A DNA stretch of 64,000 nucleotides from Methylomagnum ishizawai (GCA_945861705.1 CAMAVM010000001.1:101187-165186); one strand, 5' to 3'; counted from the stretch's first letter, positions 35,515-45,766 are shown. Translations and numbers: made by a program. The notes: generated by a model not told the origin, from the letters alone.

Positions 35515-36309
35515 TCAATGTGAATGGCTATGACCGCCGTGGCTGTGTCCGCCGTGACTATGATCACTGTGTTCATGTCCGCCGGCACTATCGGCATTAT
35601 TGAAATCATGATTAGCTTGCTCAGGCGCAGCAACCGCTGCATCTTCTGAATCAGTAGCTGGAGCTGCTGCCGAAATAGCGGCTTGGTTCACAGAAACACC
35701 GTGCTGGTAGACCATCAGACCACCTAAATCAGCACCTAAAGACAGTAGTACACAGAGAAAAGCGGCTAACAAAAGGAATATCGTATTACCTCTTTTTAAT
35801 CGCAATCCCCACTGCTTCAAACGCCACGCAGAGAGAAAAAGCGACAGGGATAGTACGGCGATACCGATATGTTCATGACGTTCCATTATTTCATGAACAT
35901 CTTCCCCATGCTCAACAGAATCAGCCGCAAACAATCCTGCCACAACCGTAAATGCGGCGGCAATTGTACCTAGGTATAGTAAGCTGCTTGCGACATACCG
36001 CCATTTTTCCTTTTTTGCTACCACCCCAAAAAAATCAAATACAAAAAAAGCCGTAAAAAATGCAATAGGGTAATGTACAAACAAGGGATGTATGTTATCC
36101 AAACCTGCAATCCCCGGCATTATTGCAGAAAACATTTCCGGTGGCGTTTTTCCTGAAAGCCCTTCAATAAATATCAACAGGCTTTCCAGGTTAGCGGCAA
36201 TACCACCCCCAATTCCTCCGCCATGTATTTGAAAGGATAAAAAATTCATCATATTTATCATGTAGTAAGTTTGAATGATTAAATCTACTCGATTAACCGC
36301 AAAATGCAA
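35515..36309 (-). CDS. DUF2231 membrane protein with histidine-rich tail
   Basis: Integral membrane protein of up to 264 aa; function unknown. The DUF2231 core begins [20 protein letters not shown] and has about four hydrophobic helices, including [20 protein letters not shown] and [17 protein letters not shown]. The conserved HPLFVHYP motif and later HEHIG could coordinate heme or metal. The C-terminus carries nine histidines in its last 20 residues, which suggests metal (Ni, Co or Zn) binding. An internal ATG at 36261 is an alternative start. It lies alone between truA and trpF. Confidence 0.75.
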   Translation of the reverse strand: MHFAVNRVDLIIQTYYMINMMNFLSFQIHGGGIGGGIAANLESLLIFIEGLSGKTPPEMFSAIMPGIAGLDNIHPLFVHYPIAFFTAFFVFDFFGVVAKKEKWRYVASSLLYLGTIAAAFTVVAGLFAADSVEHGEDVHEIMERHEHIGIAVLSLSLFLSAWRLKQWGLRLKRGNTIFLLLAAFLCVLLSLGADLGGLMVYQHGVSVNQAAISAAAPATDSEDAAVAAPEQANHDFNNADSAGGHEHSDHSHGGHSHGGHSHSH

Positions 36310-36334
36310 GTAACTAGCTCACAAAAACGGTTAT

Positions 36335-37138
36335 TTAGTTAAATCGCTTGGCATCTTCCGGCAATCTATTAAACGCAGGATGCTTTGAAATCCCATAGCA
36401 ATCAGGGTAATAAACCGACTCCAAATACAAGCCGTAAGGTGGGGCTGTTACGCCGCCAACAGCCCGTTTTTTAGCGGCAAGCAAGACCAACGTCCAATCT
36501 TCTGCTTGCTTGCCCACGCCTATATCTATTAAGACACCGGCAATATTTCTGACCATGTGATGCAAGAAAGCGTTCGCGCATATCTCAATAATTACCTGAT
36601 CGCCATCCCGATAAACCTCAACAAAATGCACAATCCGAACTGGGCTTTTTGATTGACAACCTTGCGCCCTGAATGAAGAAAAATCATGACTACCAAGCAA
36701 GTGTTGCGCCGCTTTATTCATTACCTCCGCATCCAGAGGGTGATAGCACCAGGTTGTTTGTTTGCCCATCAATGCTGATTTTACCGGTCGGTTTAAGATA
36801 ACGTAGCGATATAACCGTGCGATAGCACTGTATCGGGCATGAAAATCACCGATTGCCTGCTTAACCCAGGTAATCCGTATCGCGTCTGGTAAATTACAGT
36901 TGCCCCCTAACAGCCAAGCATCGAGTTCACGTTCTACGTTGACATCAAAATGCACCACTTGTTCCAAGGCATGTACGCCAGTATCCGTCCTACCTGCACA
37001 AATCACGGTAATGGGATGGTTAGCTACTTTCGATAAAGCTTTTTCCAATTCGCCTTGCACACTGGGTAGATTGGTTTGCCACTGCCAGCCGAAAAAACCA
37101 CTACCGTCGTATTCGACCCCTAGAACAATACGTGTCAT
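36335..37138 (-). CDS. truA: tRNA pseudouridine synthase A (TruA)
   Basis: Forms pseudouridine at positions 38-40 in the anticodon arm of many tRNAs, 267 aa. The N-terminus RIVLGVEYDGSGFFGWQWQ is typical, and the catalytic Asp is Asp52 in AGRTDTGVHALEQVVHF. Further family stretches are SFRAQGCQSKSPVR and FLHHMVRNIAGVLIDIG. Other gammaproteobacteria place truA beside trpF, and the same holds here with one gene between them. Confidence 0.96.
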   Translation of the reverse strand: MTRIVLGVEYDGSGFFGWQWQTNLPSVQGELEKALSKVANHPITVICAGRTDTGVHALEQVVHFDVNVERELDAWLLGGNCNLPDAIRITWVKQAIGDFHARYSAIARLYRYVILNRPVKSALMGKQTTWCYHPLDAEVMNKAAQHLLGSHDFSSFRAQGCQSKSPVRIVHFVEVYRDGDQVIIEICANAFLHHMVRNIAGVLIDIGVGKQAEDWTLVLLAAKKRAVGGVTAPPYGLYLESVYYPDCYGISKHPAFNRLPEDAKRFN

Positions 37139-37205
37139 TTATTTTTTAAGATGAACATTCAGGTCTTTGGGCTGGTTTTGTTACACGGTTTTGGCAAATA
37201 CATAA

Positions 37206-37694
37206 TTACTCGTGAATGTAGACCTTAACGCCAGTTTCCACAGACTCAAACAGCTCTAACATGTCTATATTTTTCATGCGTATACAGCCATGCGAAGCCG
37301 GAGAGCCAATCATCGCTTCATCCGACGTGCCGTGTATGTAGATGTATCGCCAGCAAGTATCGACGTTTCCGTAGCGGTTTTTACCTGGCTCCAAGCCACC
37401 TAGCCACAAAATGCGGGTTAATATCCAATCACGCTGAGGATAAAGCTCGCCCAGTTCAGTGCTATAGATTTCACCAGTCGGTCGCCTACCTTTAAACACC
37501 GAATTTATTTGCTGGCCTGAGCCAATTTTTGCCCTGACGCTATGCCAGCCGATAGGCGTACACTCGCTTCCACGCTGTTCACCTGCACCATTTTTTGCGG
37601 TGGAAACAGGATAACGTCGTATTTCCTTACCGCTACCAATAATGGACAAACATTGCGCCGCAATCGAAATATCCAGAAAGAAATCTGCGATCAT
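37206..37694 (-). CDS. YkuD-type L,D-transpeptidase, no signal peptide seen
   Basis: Protein of 162 aa with the YkuD catalytic motif: HGTSDEAMIGSP followed by SHGCIRM with the active-site Cys. An N-terminal segment RRYPVSTAKNGAGE is typical of ErfK/YbiS-like enzymes. Such enzymes cross-link peptidoglycan 3-3 or anchor lipoproteins to it. Here the protein begins at MIADFFLDISIAAQCL without a convincing signal peptide or membrane helix. The domain is otherwise complete, so either the true start or export route is unusual or the substrate is cytosolic. Confidence 0.85.
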   Translation of the reverse strand: MIADFFLDISIAAQCLSIIGSGKEIRRYPVSTAKNGAGEQRGSECTPIGWHSVRAKIGSGQQINSVFKGRRPTGEIYSTELGELYPQRDWILTRILWLGGLEPGKNRYGNVDTCWRYIYIHGTSDEAMIGSPASHGCIRMKNIDMLELFESVETGVKVYIHE

Positions 37695-37759
37695 GATATC
37701 GATTACCTAGGCTAGTGGTTATTCCAGCTTAGCAAAAACCTTTTTTAATCCAATACTAC

Positions 37760-40243
37760 TTAAGATTCATTAGCTGAATCTGGTTTAGGTGTCACGGTTA
37801 GGCTGACATTCTCTGGGGCAGTATTTGAAGCACTCGCTTGAGACTCCGATCTACCGTCTCTTCCCTGACGATTGGCGAATTCGGCAGCATAAGACGGTGC
37901 AGAACTTGCCTGAGATTCGCCAGAAAACTCCCTGGCCGCACCTTCAGCATTATTGCCGTCCTCGCCAGTAGCATCCGGTTTTTTGTAATTGGGATTACGC
38001 GGTCTTCTGCGATTGGGTCCACGTCTGGAATTACTTCTTTTATTCTCAGAACGTGGCGGCCGCTGCTCATCATTACTCGAAACCGATCCTTCTGCGTTGG
38101 CAGTAACCACACTTTCACCTATGACTTCTTGCCTAGGTAAAAAAATCGGTGTTGGCACTGGTATTTCTGCCACATTAACAATTGGGTTGGTATTGCTATC
38201 TTCCACAGAAGGTGAAGCAACATCCCGCTTGAAATCTCTGATGGGTTCTTGTCGCCTATTCGGATTCGGATTCGGTGACCGCGTGGCATCTTGCGGTGTC
38301 GCTGATCTAGATTCCTGCCCTCTGGGAGGACGGGCATTACGTTGCGGCTGTTGCCCTCTTGGCGCGCCGCGACCAGGATTAGCTTCTTTGTTCAGGTTCT
38401 GGTTCGGATTTTGGTTCGGGTTAGAACCTTGACCACGCCTGTTATTGTTACGTGGTCTCGCTTGCCGATTTTCTTCACCCGTGCCAGCATCTCTAACAAC
38501 CTGGGACGAAGAATTTTGTGCTTTTATATTTGGCTTAGTTTTAGCTTTTTCTGGCTTTGTGCCAACCAATTTGTGCCAGAAACGTTTAATCAGGCTGGCT
38601 GACTCATTCTTGTTTTGTACAGGCGCGGGTGCTGGTGAGTCATGCAAAAATTCTTTGATGACGGCTCTATCACTTTTGGGTTTTATCTGTTGGGCAAACT
38701 CAGGAATCGAAATATCTTCCGCTTTTATTTGCACATAACTGGGCTTATCATCAGTGCCGCCCTCTTTTTCTCTGATACGGTCAATATCATAAGCGGGAGT
38801 TTCTAGGTGTTTGCTAGGCAGAATGACGATGCCAACTTTTAATCTCTGCTCAATACTTTCAATAGCACTACGTTTTTCGTTCAATAAGAAAGTAGCGCAT
38901 TCAATCGACAAATGCGCGATGACTTTCTCCGTGCCTTTTTTCATGGCTTCTTCTTCGAGCAAGCGCAATACGGAAAGCGCGACCGATTCCACATTACGGA
39001 TTGAACCCTGGCCTTTACACCGCGGACAGGTGATTTGGGTGGAATCACCCAAGGATGGCCGCATCCGTTGCCTGGACATTTCCAATAAGCCGAATCGTGA
39101 AATCTTGCCAGTTTGAATTCGGGCACGGTCAATTTTCAACGCATCCCGTAAATGATTTTCAACCGTACGCTGATTTTTGTTGGACATCATGTCGATAAAA
39201 TCGATGACAAACAGACCACCTAAGTCACGCAACCGCAGTTGTCGGGCAATTTCATCCGCCGCTTCAAGGTTGGTGTTGAACGCCGTCTCCTCAATATCGC
39301 TACCCTTGGTTGCGCGTGCCGAGTTAATGTCGATGGACGTTAACGCTTCGGTATGGTCGATCACGATAGACCCACCCGATGGCAAGGACACATCCCGACC
39401 ATAGGCGATTTCAATTTGCGATTCAATCTGGTAGCGATTAAATAGGGGGACTGCATCCTGATACAACTTGGCTTTAGGCAGCAAGTGCGGCATGACCTGC
39501 TTCATGAAATTCTGGACGAGCTTGAACGACTCTTCATTATCGATCAGAATTTCATCAATATCGCCCCGCAAATGATCCCGTAAGGCGCGAATAATGACAT
39601 TGCTTTCCTGAAAAACCAGGAATGGTGCGGCTTGTTCGGTCGATGACCGTTCGATAGCATCCCACAATTGCAATAGGTAATTTAAATCCCACTGCAATTC
39701 TTCGGCATTTTTACCACAACCTGCCGTTCTGACGATAAGCCCCATCGTCTCAGGTATTTCAAGGCTTGCCATGACTTCACGCATATCATTGCGGGTATCG
39801 CCTTCTATGCGCCTGGAAATGCCCCCTGCTTTCGGATTGTTAGGCATTAGCACCAAGTAAGTACCTGCCAAACTGATGTAGGTGGTTAGCGCAGCACCTT
39901 TGTTGCCCCGCTCTTCCTTTTCGATTTGGACGATGATTTCCTGACCTTCCTTAAGATGGTCTTTGATGGCGCTACGGCGCACCTCACCTTCGGTTTCGTC
40001 TTGGGCTTTGAGATTGATGGGAGAAATTTCTTTGAACGGCAAAAATCCATGTTTATCAGCGCCATAATTTATAAATGCCGCTTCCAGACTAGGTTCTACG
40101 CGGGTGATTATGCCTTTGTATATATTAGATTTTTTCTGTTCTTTTGAAGGTACTTCTATGTCAAAATCATACAGTTTTTGACCATCTACCAAAGCCACCC
40201 GCAGTTCTTCAGCCTGCGAGGCATTGATAAGCATTCTTTTCAT
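37760..40243 (-). CDS. rne: Ribonuclease E
   Basis: Essential endoribonuclease for mRNA decay and for rRNA and tRNA processing, 827 aa. The S1 domain follows [20 protein letters not shown] and includes [19 protein letters not shown]. The catalytic region has [14 protein letters not shown] and [12 protein letters not shown], which hold the Mg-binding aspartates. The Zn-link CPRCKGQG gives tetramer bridging. The C-terminal part (from about 520) is low complexity, rich in Asn, Pro, Arg, Ser and Gly, with an NPNQNPNQN run, and would carry degradosome and RNA contacts. A promoter lies about 430 nt upstream of the start codon, as expected if the long leader is used for autoregulation. Confidence 0.97.
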   Translation of the reverse strand: MKRMLINASQAEELRVALVDGQKLYDFDIEVPSKEQKKSNIYKGIITRVEPSLEAAFINYGADKHGFLPFKEISPINLKAQDETEGEVRRSAIKDHLKEGQEIIVQIEKEERGNKGAALTTYISLAGTYLVLMPNNPKAGGISRRIEGDTRNDMREVMASLEIPETMGLIVRTAGCGKNAEELQWDLNYLLQLWDAIERSSTEQAAPFLVFQESNVIIRALRDHLRGDIDEILIDNEESFKLVQNFMKQVMPHLLPKAKLYQDAVPLFNRYQIESQIEIAYGRDVSLPSGGSIVIDHTEALTSIDINSARATKGSDIEETAFNTNLEAADEIARQLRLRDLGGLFVIDFIDMMSNKNQRTVENHLRDALKIDRARIQTGKISRFGLLEMSRQRMRPSLGDSTQITCPRCKGQGSIRNVESVALSVLRLLEEEAMKKGTEKVIAHLSIECATFLLNEKRSAIESIEQRLKVGIVILPSKHLETPAYDIDRIREKEGGTDDKPSYVQIKAEDISIPEFAQQIKPKSDRAVIKEFLHDSPAPAPVQNKNESASLIKRFWHKLVGTKPEKAKTKPNIKAQNSSSQVVRDAGTGEENRQARPRNNNRRGQGSNPNQNPNQNLNKEANPGRGAPRGQQPQRNARPPRGQESRSATPQDATRSPNPNPNRRQEPIRDFKRDVASPSVEDSNTNPIVNVAEIPVPTPIFLPRQEVIGESVVTANAEGSVSSNDEQRPPRSENKRSNSRRGPNRRRPRNPNYKKPDATGEDGNNAEGAAREFSGESQASSAPSYAAEFANRQGRDGRSESQASASNTAPENVSLTVTPKPDSANES

Positions 40244-40676
40244 TCTATTTCCTTTTTATGTACTGCTCCAATAATCAGAATTTACTGATTCAGACTGGTT
40301 TAATCGTCGCGCCTAGCTAATGCGCCAAAATTTAGGCTTTCGTTGTCCTATGTGCATTTATCGGTTTTTAGGCATAAATGACTTGCTGTTTGGTATCCCG
40401 ACCCTAATGTGAGCCTTATGGCTAAGTAGTGTAATGAGATCAACGATGGCTACGCGTAGTGGTTAACTAAGCAATTTGTTCTTTCAGTCGTTAGTGTAAA
40501 ATCTGTCGTTGGACAGGATTTAATAATTCATTCGTCATGGGTGAATGACCAACCCGAAATTCTTTGTGGATGAGGCCTTGACATTATTCTTATAACTTTC
40601 GTTCCTCACCGACTCACTTTTTCCTAGTTTCATGATGGAAACCCTAGAGAGCCTTCTATTTTTTTACTTCATAGCA
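40244..40676 (-). other. Long untranslated leader of rne
   Basis: About 430 nt separate the rne ATG from the predicted transcription start. No ORF with a good start is seen. In Escherichia coli the 5' leader of rne folds into hairpins that RNase E itself cleaves, giving autoregulation. The present region has several short dyads but I could not align it to the known rne5 elements by eye. Confidence 0.45.
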
Positions 40677-40681
40677 AGGTT

Positions 40682-40710
40682 AATATAGCAACCTTATTGC
40701 TTTTCATCAA
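40682..40710 (-). promoter_or_regulatory. Predicted sigma-70 promoter of rne with a dyad over the -10 box
   Basis: On the minus strand TTGATG (40705-40710) is followed after 17 bp by TATATT (40682-40687). The -10 box is inside an inverted repeat AAGGTT (40676-40681) / AACCTT (40690-40695). The promoter is about 440 bp upstream of the rne ATG. The rluC gene starts 44 bp to the right on the opposite strand. Confidence 0.5.
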
Positions 40711-40753
40711 TTTAATCCATCAATTAAGGCAAACTACTGGTATTATTTAAGCT

Positions 40754-41716
40754 ATGAATACCGACCAACAAAGCCCAGCACCCCAGGTTCAATGGGTAGA
40801 AATCACCGAAGACAATAGTGAGCAAAGGCTAGATAATTTCCTCATTACCCGCTTAAAAGGCGTTCCCAAAAGTCGCATTTACCGCATCGTCCGCAAAGGT
40901 GAAGTCAGGGTCAATAAGGGACGGGTAGACGTAAAATATCGCTTAGTTATCGGCGATATTGTACGAATTCCACCGGTGCGGATGGCAGAAAGTGCTGATG
41001 GTGATCCGCCCGTCAGCCGAGGTTTAACCGACATCTTGCAACATAATGTCTTGTTTGAAGACGAATCGTTATTGATTGTCAACAAACCTTCCGGTTATGC
41101 CGTACATGGCGGTAGCGGTATTGATTCAGGCATTATCGAAGGCTTCAGAAAGCTAAATCCTGAGCAACGCTTCCTCGAATTAGTGCATCGGCTGGACAGG
41201 GATACTTCCGGCTGCTTGTTGATCGCCAAAAAACGCAGTGCCTTACGCCATTTACATGAGCAATTTCGTGACGATACAGTGAGCAAAACTTATCTGGCCT
41301 TGCTGTCAGGACAATGGGCGCGAAAAAAACTGATTGTAGATCAACCTTTGTTAAAAAATGTCAGCAAAGGTGGCGAACGGATGGTGGTTATCAGCCAAGC
41401 TGGAAAAGCCTCAGAAACTTTATTCCGCCGATTAAAGCTGTTTAAAGATGCAACTCTGGTCGAAGTCTCGCCCAAAACCGGACGAACCCATCAAATCCGC
41501 GTTCATGCCGCTTATCTAAGCCACCCGATTATTGGCGATGACCGTTATGGTTTTGATGATGTCAACAAAGTCTTTAAAAATCGGGGCTATAAGAAAATGT
41601 TTCTACACGCAGAAACCTTACAATTTCAGCATCCCGTTTCAGGGGAAATTGTAAAAGTATCCGCTCCATTACCACAACAATTTATTGATTTTACTAAAAA
41701 TGAAGAACCGATTTGA
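40754..41716 (+). CDS. rluC: 23S rRNA pseudouridine synthase RluC
   Basis: Converts uridines 955, 2504 and 2580 of 23S rRNA to pseudouridine, 320 aa. The S4 RNA-binding domain (about 20-75) includes RLDNFLITRLKGVPKSRIYR. The catalytic motif LVHRLDRDTSGCLL contains the essential Asp. Late-family motifs are GRTHQIRVHAAYLSHPIIGD and MFLHAETLQFQHPVSGE. It is divergent from rne, as in Escherichia coli and Pseudomonas, and is followed by a HAD phosphatase and sppA. Confidence 0.96.
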   Translation: MNTDQQSPAPQVQWVEITEDNSEQRLDNFLITRLKGVPKSRIYRIVRKGEVRVNKGRVDVKYRLVIGDIVRIPPVRMAESADGDPPVSRGLTDILQHNVLFEDESLLIVNKPSGYAVHGGSGIDSGIIEGFRKLNPEQRFLELVHRLDRDTSGCLLIAKKRSALRHLHEQFRDDTVSKTYLALLSGQWARKKLIVDQPLLKNVSKGGERMVVISQAGKASETLFRRLKLFKDATLVEVSPKTGRTHQIRVHAAYLSHPIIGDDRYGFDDVNKVFKNRGYKKMFLHAETLQFQHPVSGEIVKVSAPLPQQFIDFTKNEEPI

Positions 41717-42350
41717 TGTAATTGTATTTGACTGGGATGGCACCTTGGTCAATACCATTGATTGGATAGTCCATTGCCTACAAAAAGCAGGGGAACAATG
41801 CGGTTACGTAATTCCTGAGCCACAAGCCGCCAAAGATACCATAGGTTTATCCATAGAAAATGCAGTACAGGCTTTATATCCCAATGCTGATACCGCTACC
41901 AATCATAAATTAGTTGCCAGCTATAGCCAGACTTATTTCTCCAAACAACTCACTCAGGATGATTTTTTCCCTGGCGTATACGATATGCTGTTGTTTTTAA
42001 AGAATTCGGGCTATCAACTCGCCGTTGCCACGGGCAAAACCAGGGCGGGATTGACCCGCGCATTGGCAGCCACAGGCACGGAAAGCATCTTCAACATTAC
42101 CCGCTGTGCTGATGAAACCGCCTCAAAACCCGACCCTAAAATGCTGCATGAAATCATGCACCATACCCAAGCAACGGCTGATCGTACCTTGATGGTGGGC
42201 GACTCCATCCACGATCTCCAAATGGCACGTAACGCCAATGTGCCTTCAGTCGGCGTTGCCTGTGGTGCAAACAGTCGAGAATCCCTACAACAATATGATC
42301 CTTTGCTATGCTTGCAGCAAGCAACGGAATTACTGACTTTTATTTCTTAA
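41700..42350 (+). CDS. HAD-family phosphatase (phosphoglycolate-phosphatase-like)
   Basis: 216 aa from the ATG at 41700, overlapping rluC by 17 bp. Motif I is VIVFDWDGTLVNT with the nucleophile Asp. Motif II is LAVATGKTRAGL, motif III has the lysine in ETASKPDPKML, and motif IV is LMVGDSIHDLQMA. A cap domain lies between motifs I and II, as in the Gph/PGMB group. The rluC-HAD-sppA order is conserved in Pseudomonas. Substrate is not evident; phosphoglycolate or a nucleotide are possible. A TTG 15 bp upstream (41685) would add five residues. Confidence 0.9.
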   Translation: MKNRFDVIVFDWDGTLVNTIDWIVHCLQKAGEQCGYVIPEPQAAKDTIGLSIENAVQALYPNADTATNHKLVASYSQTYFSKQLTQDDFFPGVYDMLLFLKNSGYQLAVATGKTRAGLTRALAATGTESIFNITRCADETASKPDPKMLHEIMHHTQATADRTLMVGDSIHDLQMARNANVPSVGVACGANSRESLQQYDPLLCLQQATELLTFIS

Positions 42351-42359
42351 GGTAGATTG

Positions 42360-43337
42360 ATGGAAAACCAATCAGACAATCAAGTTAACTCAACCGCATC
42401 TGGCAAAGCAGGCTGGGAACGCGAACTCGTCGAAAAACTGGCCTTTGCTGCCGTCACCGAACAAAGAAGGTCACGGCGCTGGGGAATATTTTTTAAGCTG
42501 CTGATGTTTTGGTATTTACTGGCAATCCTCGCTGTTACCCTATATCCGAAATTCAAAAAAGACATGGGAATAGGCGGAAAGGGGCATACCGCAGTCATCG
42601 ACTTAGTCGGCATGATCGCAGAAGGCCAAAATGCCAATGCTAACAGCATTATTGAAAGCCTCAGGAATGCGGTAAAAGACAAAAATACGAAAGGAATTAT
42701 TTTAAATGCCAACTCGCCTGGTGGCAGTCCAGTGCAGTCGGCTTATGTGTATGATGAAATCAAAAAGATAAAAAAAGAGCACCCTAACCTACCTATACAT
42801 GCCGTGGTTAGCGACATCTGTGCGTCTGGTTGCTACTACATCGTTGCCGCAACCGACAAAATCTATGCCAGCCCAGCCAGCCTTGTTGGCTCTATTGGCG
42901 TAATAATGGATAGTTTCGGGTTTGTAGAAACCATGAATAAGCTGGGAGTAGAGCGCCGTTTAATCACTGCGGGGGCGCATAAAGCTTTGCTCGACCCTTT
43001 CTCACCCAGCAAACCCGAAGAAAGCCAATACATGCAGAACTTAATCAACCAAGTTCATCAGCAATTTATAAATGCCGTAAAATCGGGCAGAGGCACTCGA
43101 CTTAAAGAAACGCCTGATATGTTTTCAGGCTTAGTTTGGACAGGTGAAGAAAGCGTTAAGCTGGGCATTATTGATGCGATGGGAACGCAAGATCATGTCG
43201 CCAAAGACATTATCGGCGCAGAAACATTAGTCGATTTCACTCAACAAGAAAGATTGGTTGATCGGATTGCAGGTAAGCTAGGCGCGTCTTTTGGTGCAGG
43301 TATCAGTAATTTGGTGCGGGGATGGTCGTTACGTTAA
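42360..43337 (+). CDS. sppA: Signal peptide peptidase SppA-like serine protease (S49)
   Basis: Membrane-anchored S49 peptidase of 325 aa that would degrade cleaved signal peptides in the inner membrane. The start is the ATG at 42360, preceded by AAGGTAGA. A membrane helix lies at about 40-60 (LLMFWYLLAILAVTLYP). The catalytic domain has ILNANSPGGSPVQSAYVYDE and the serine in SDICASGCYYIVAATD. A likely catalytic lysine is in ITAGAHKALLDPF. This is the short one-domain form typical of many bacteria. It is the last gene of rluC-HAD-sppA. Confidence 0.92.
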   Translation: MENQSDNQVNSTASGKAGWERELVEKLAFAAVTEQRRSRRWGIFFKLLMFWYLLAILAVTLYPKFKKDMGIGGKGHTAVIDLVGMIAEGQNANANSIIESLRNAVKDKNTKGIILNANSPGGSPVQSAYVYDEIKKIKKEHPNLPIHAVVSDICASGCYYIVAATDKIYASPASLVGSIGVIMDSFGFVETMNKLGVERRLITAGAHKALLDPFSPSKPEESQYMQNLINQVHQQFINAVKSGRGTRLKETPDMFSGLVWTGEESVKLGIIDAMGTQDHVAKDIIGAETLVDFTQQERLVDRIAGKLGASFGAGISNLVRGWSLR

Positions 43338-43443
43338 CAATTCAGCTTGTATTCAGGACGTTCAATTAAACTGCACTCACCTGGTTTGCATAAATGCGTG
43401 AATTAATTAGGTAAAACAAACCGTCAGCCTTAGCAGTGTAATC

Positions 43444-43698
43444 ATGAATATTCTGATTAAATTACTGATATTAATAGTCTTTTCTAGCACGAGCTACGCC
43501 GATGACAGCATTGACATCGCTCGTGTTAGCCTGCACGAAGCCACCCAAAAAATCCTCAGCGACAGCAATAAACGGGTATTAGGTGCAACAACCCAAATCA
43601 TTGATGGTAAGGAAGTCCACATTATCAAAGTGTTAACGCCCGATGGACGCATCCTGCATTACAAAATCGATGCCGAAACCGGCGCAATAATCGGCTAA
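43444..43698 (+). CDS. Small periplasmic PepSY-domain protein
   Basis: Protein of 84 aa. An N-terminal signal peptide (MNILIKLLILIVFSSTSYA) precedes one PepSY repeat. The PepSY repeat is seen in RVSLHEATQKIL and VLTPDGRILHYKIDAETGAI. Such proteins often precede two-component systems and may act as periplasmic regulators or protease inhibitors. It lies 20 bp upstream of the response regulator gene and shares its strand, so it is probably the first gene of that operon. Confidence 0.85.
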   Translation: MNILIKLLILIVFSSTSYADDSIDIARVSLHEATQKILSDSNKRVLGATTQIIDGKEVHIIKVLTPDGRILHYKIDAETGAIIG

Positions 43699-43718
43699 TA
43701 GTTACTTAAGAGGTAGAC

Positions 43719-44387
43719 ATGCGAATTCTTGTCGTTGAAGACGAACTGACGCTATGCAAACAAATCCATGATTACTTGGAAAGTAAAGGTTTTGCGGTCG
43801 ATACCGCCAACACGGGCAAAGACGGTTATTTCATGGGGAAGGAATATCCCATCGATGCGGCGATCATCGACCTTGGTCTGCCCGATTTTTCCGGCATAGA
43901 GCTTATAAAAAAACTACGTAAAGACAATATCACCGTCCCTATCTTGATCTTAACCGCACGCAGCCGTTGGCAGGAAAAAGTAGAAGGACTGGAAGCGGGA
44001 GCTGATGATTATCTGGTCAAACCGTTCCATTATGAAGAGCTGCTGGCAAGGCTTAACGCGCTTATCCGCCGTTCGGCGGGTCAGGCACAGCCTGTACTTA
44101 CGCATGACAACATCGAATTGAACACAGTCACTCAGGAAGTTTTGGTTTCTGGCGTTAAACTGGAACTCACCGCCTATGAATACAAAGTGCTGGAATACCT
44201 GATGTTCCGCAAAGGTGAATTGATAACTAAATCCGTGTTGACCGCACATATTTACGACGAAGAATTTGACCGCGACAGCAATGTGATCGAAGTGTTCATC
44301 GGGCGATTGCGGAAAAAACTCGATCCTGACGGCTCCAGGCAACCCATTGAAACCTTACGTGGCAGGGGCTATCGTATACCTCTCTAA
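43719..44387 (+). CDS. OmpR/PhoP-family response regulator
   Basis: DNA-binding response regulator of 222 aa. The receiver domain starts MRILVVEDELTLCKQIHDYL and has the phospho-acceptor in AIIDLGLPDFSG, a Thr in ILTARSRWQEK and Lys in YLVKPFHYEEL. The C-terminal winged helix of OmpR type contains LTAYEYKVLEYLM and SNVIEVFIGRLRKKLDPDG. It is followed by its sensor kinase 32 bp later. The GADDYLVKPF and MFRKGELITKS segments resemble PhoP/QseB, so Mg or cation sensing is possible but not shown. Confidence 0.93.
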   Translation: MRILVVEDELTLCKQIHDYLESKGFAVDTANTGKDGYFMGKEYPIDAAIIDLGLPDFSGIELIKKLRKDNITVPILILTARSRWQEKVEGLEAGADDYLVKPFHYEELLARLNALIRRSAGQAQPVLTHDNIELNTVTQEVLVSGVKLELTAYEYKVLEYLMFRKGELITKSVLTAHIYDEEFDRDSNVIEVFIGRLRKKLDPDGSRQPIETLRGRGYRIPL

Positions 44388-44419
44388 TTTTTTCCACTGC
44401 CCAAGACCATGAAATTCAA

Positions 44420-45766
44420 GTGCGAATAAAATCCTTAAGTTTCCGTCTATTAGCGACAGAAGGCTTAGTATTAGTTGCATTCTTCGCGCTGGTTGCCGTC
44501 GTTCTGGAACAAAGTTTCAAGGAAAGTGCGGAAGAAGCCCTGAAAGAACGCTTACAAGTCCAAATTTACTCGCTGTTATCGACCGCTGAATCCAAAAACT
44601 CCGGCGACTTAAGCTTGCCCCCCAACCTGCCTGAACCCCGCTTTGCCAATCCCGGTTCAGGACTTTACGCTTTTATTCAACGACCCAACAAAAACCTGAT
44701 CTGGCGTTCCCCGTCTTCAATAGGATTGGATGTGCCAGTTCCGCCGGAAAAGCTGGGCGCAGGTAATACGTATTTCCTAGCGGATAATCCACGCCGTTAT
44801 TTCCTGCATTACGACATCGTATGGAAAAGCCTCTTAGGTGATGAAAAGGAATATATCTTCACGGTTGCAGAAGATTCCGAATTCGTCAGCCAACAAGTGC
44901 AACGGTTCAGGAAAGCTTTGTGGTCTTGGTTGGTCATTATTGGCATCGTACTGTTATTTATCCAGTTTGCCTTATTGCGTTGGTGTTTAAAACCCATACG
45001 CGTGATAGTCAACGACTTAAATGCGATTGAAAAAGGCAAAAAAACCCTGCTGGATGGCGAATATTCAACCGAACTTCAAAGCTTAGCCGGAAACTTAAAC
45101 GCCTTCATCACCCACGAACGCGCCCATCTCGAACGCTACCGCAATACCTTAGCCGACTTAGCACACAGCCTGAAAACCCCGCTCGCCATCTTACATGGCT
45201 GTACCGAATCGTTCAGCGATAACAAGGAAACAGTGCAGGAGCAAATCGCCATCATGAATAAAATCGTCGAATACCAACTCCAACGCGCCGCCGCCAAAGG
45301 CGACCATAAGACGATTAAAGGTCTCGGCTTATCAACTTTTCTCAACAAAATCAGTGCATCACTTAACAAAGTCTATATTGATAAAGCCATCCATTTCGAC
45401 ATCAGCGTCCCTGAACAATGCCAGATTTATTTTGATGAAGGCGATTTGTACGAAATCGTCGGCAATCTGATCGACAACGCTTGCAAATGGTGTCGCCGCC
45501 GCGTAAAAGTCAGCGTCACCCAAAATCCGCGTAAAGACCGCCGTGACTACGCCCTGCTCATCCAAATAGACGACGACGGCCCCGGCATCCCCGACGGCAA
45601 ACTCAACGAAATCCTCAAACGCGGCGTACGCGCCGATGAAAACATCCACGGACACGGCATCGGCATGACCGTGGTTTATGATTTAGTCGGAATGTTGGGC
45701 GGAAAACTGGAAGGCAACAAGAGTAGTGAGTTAGGGGGGATGAGTTGGCGGGTTTACTTGCCGTAA
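44420..45766 (+). CDS. PhoQ-like sensor histidine kinase
   Basis: 448 aa from a GTG start. Two membrane helices (about 10-30 and 165-190) flank a periplasmic sensor of about 130 residues, followed by a HAMP linker. The phosphoacceptor His is in LADLAHSLKTPLAILHG, the PhoQ-type H-box. The ATPase domain has an N-box DNACKW, G1 DDDGPGIP and G2 HGHGIGMTVV. It follows the response regulator and PepSY genes, forming a three-gene system. The ligand cannot be inferred. Confidence 0.92.
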   Translation: MRIKSLSFRLLATEGLVLVAFFALVAVVLEQSFKESAEEALKERLQVQIYSLLSTAESKNSGDLSLPPNLPEPRFANPGSGLYAFIQRPNKNLIWRSPSSIGLDVPVPPEKLGAGNTYFLADNPRRYFLHYDIVWKSLLGDEKEYIFTVAEDSEFVSQQVQRFRKALWSWLVIIGIVLLFIQFALLRWCLKPIRVIVNDLNAIEKGKKTLLDGEYSTELQSLAGNLNAFITHERAHLERYRNTLADLAHSLKTPLAILHGCTESFSDNKETVQEQIAIMNKIVEYQLQRAAAKGDHKTIKGLGLSTFLNKISASLNKVYIDKAIHFDISVPEQCQIYFDEGDLYEIVGNLIDNACKWCRRRVKVSVTQNPRKDRRDYALLIQIDDDGPGIPDGKLNEILKRGVRADENIHGHGIGMTVVYDLVGMLGGKLEGNKSSELGGMSWRVYLP

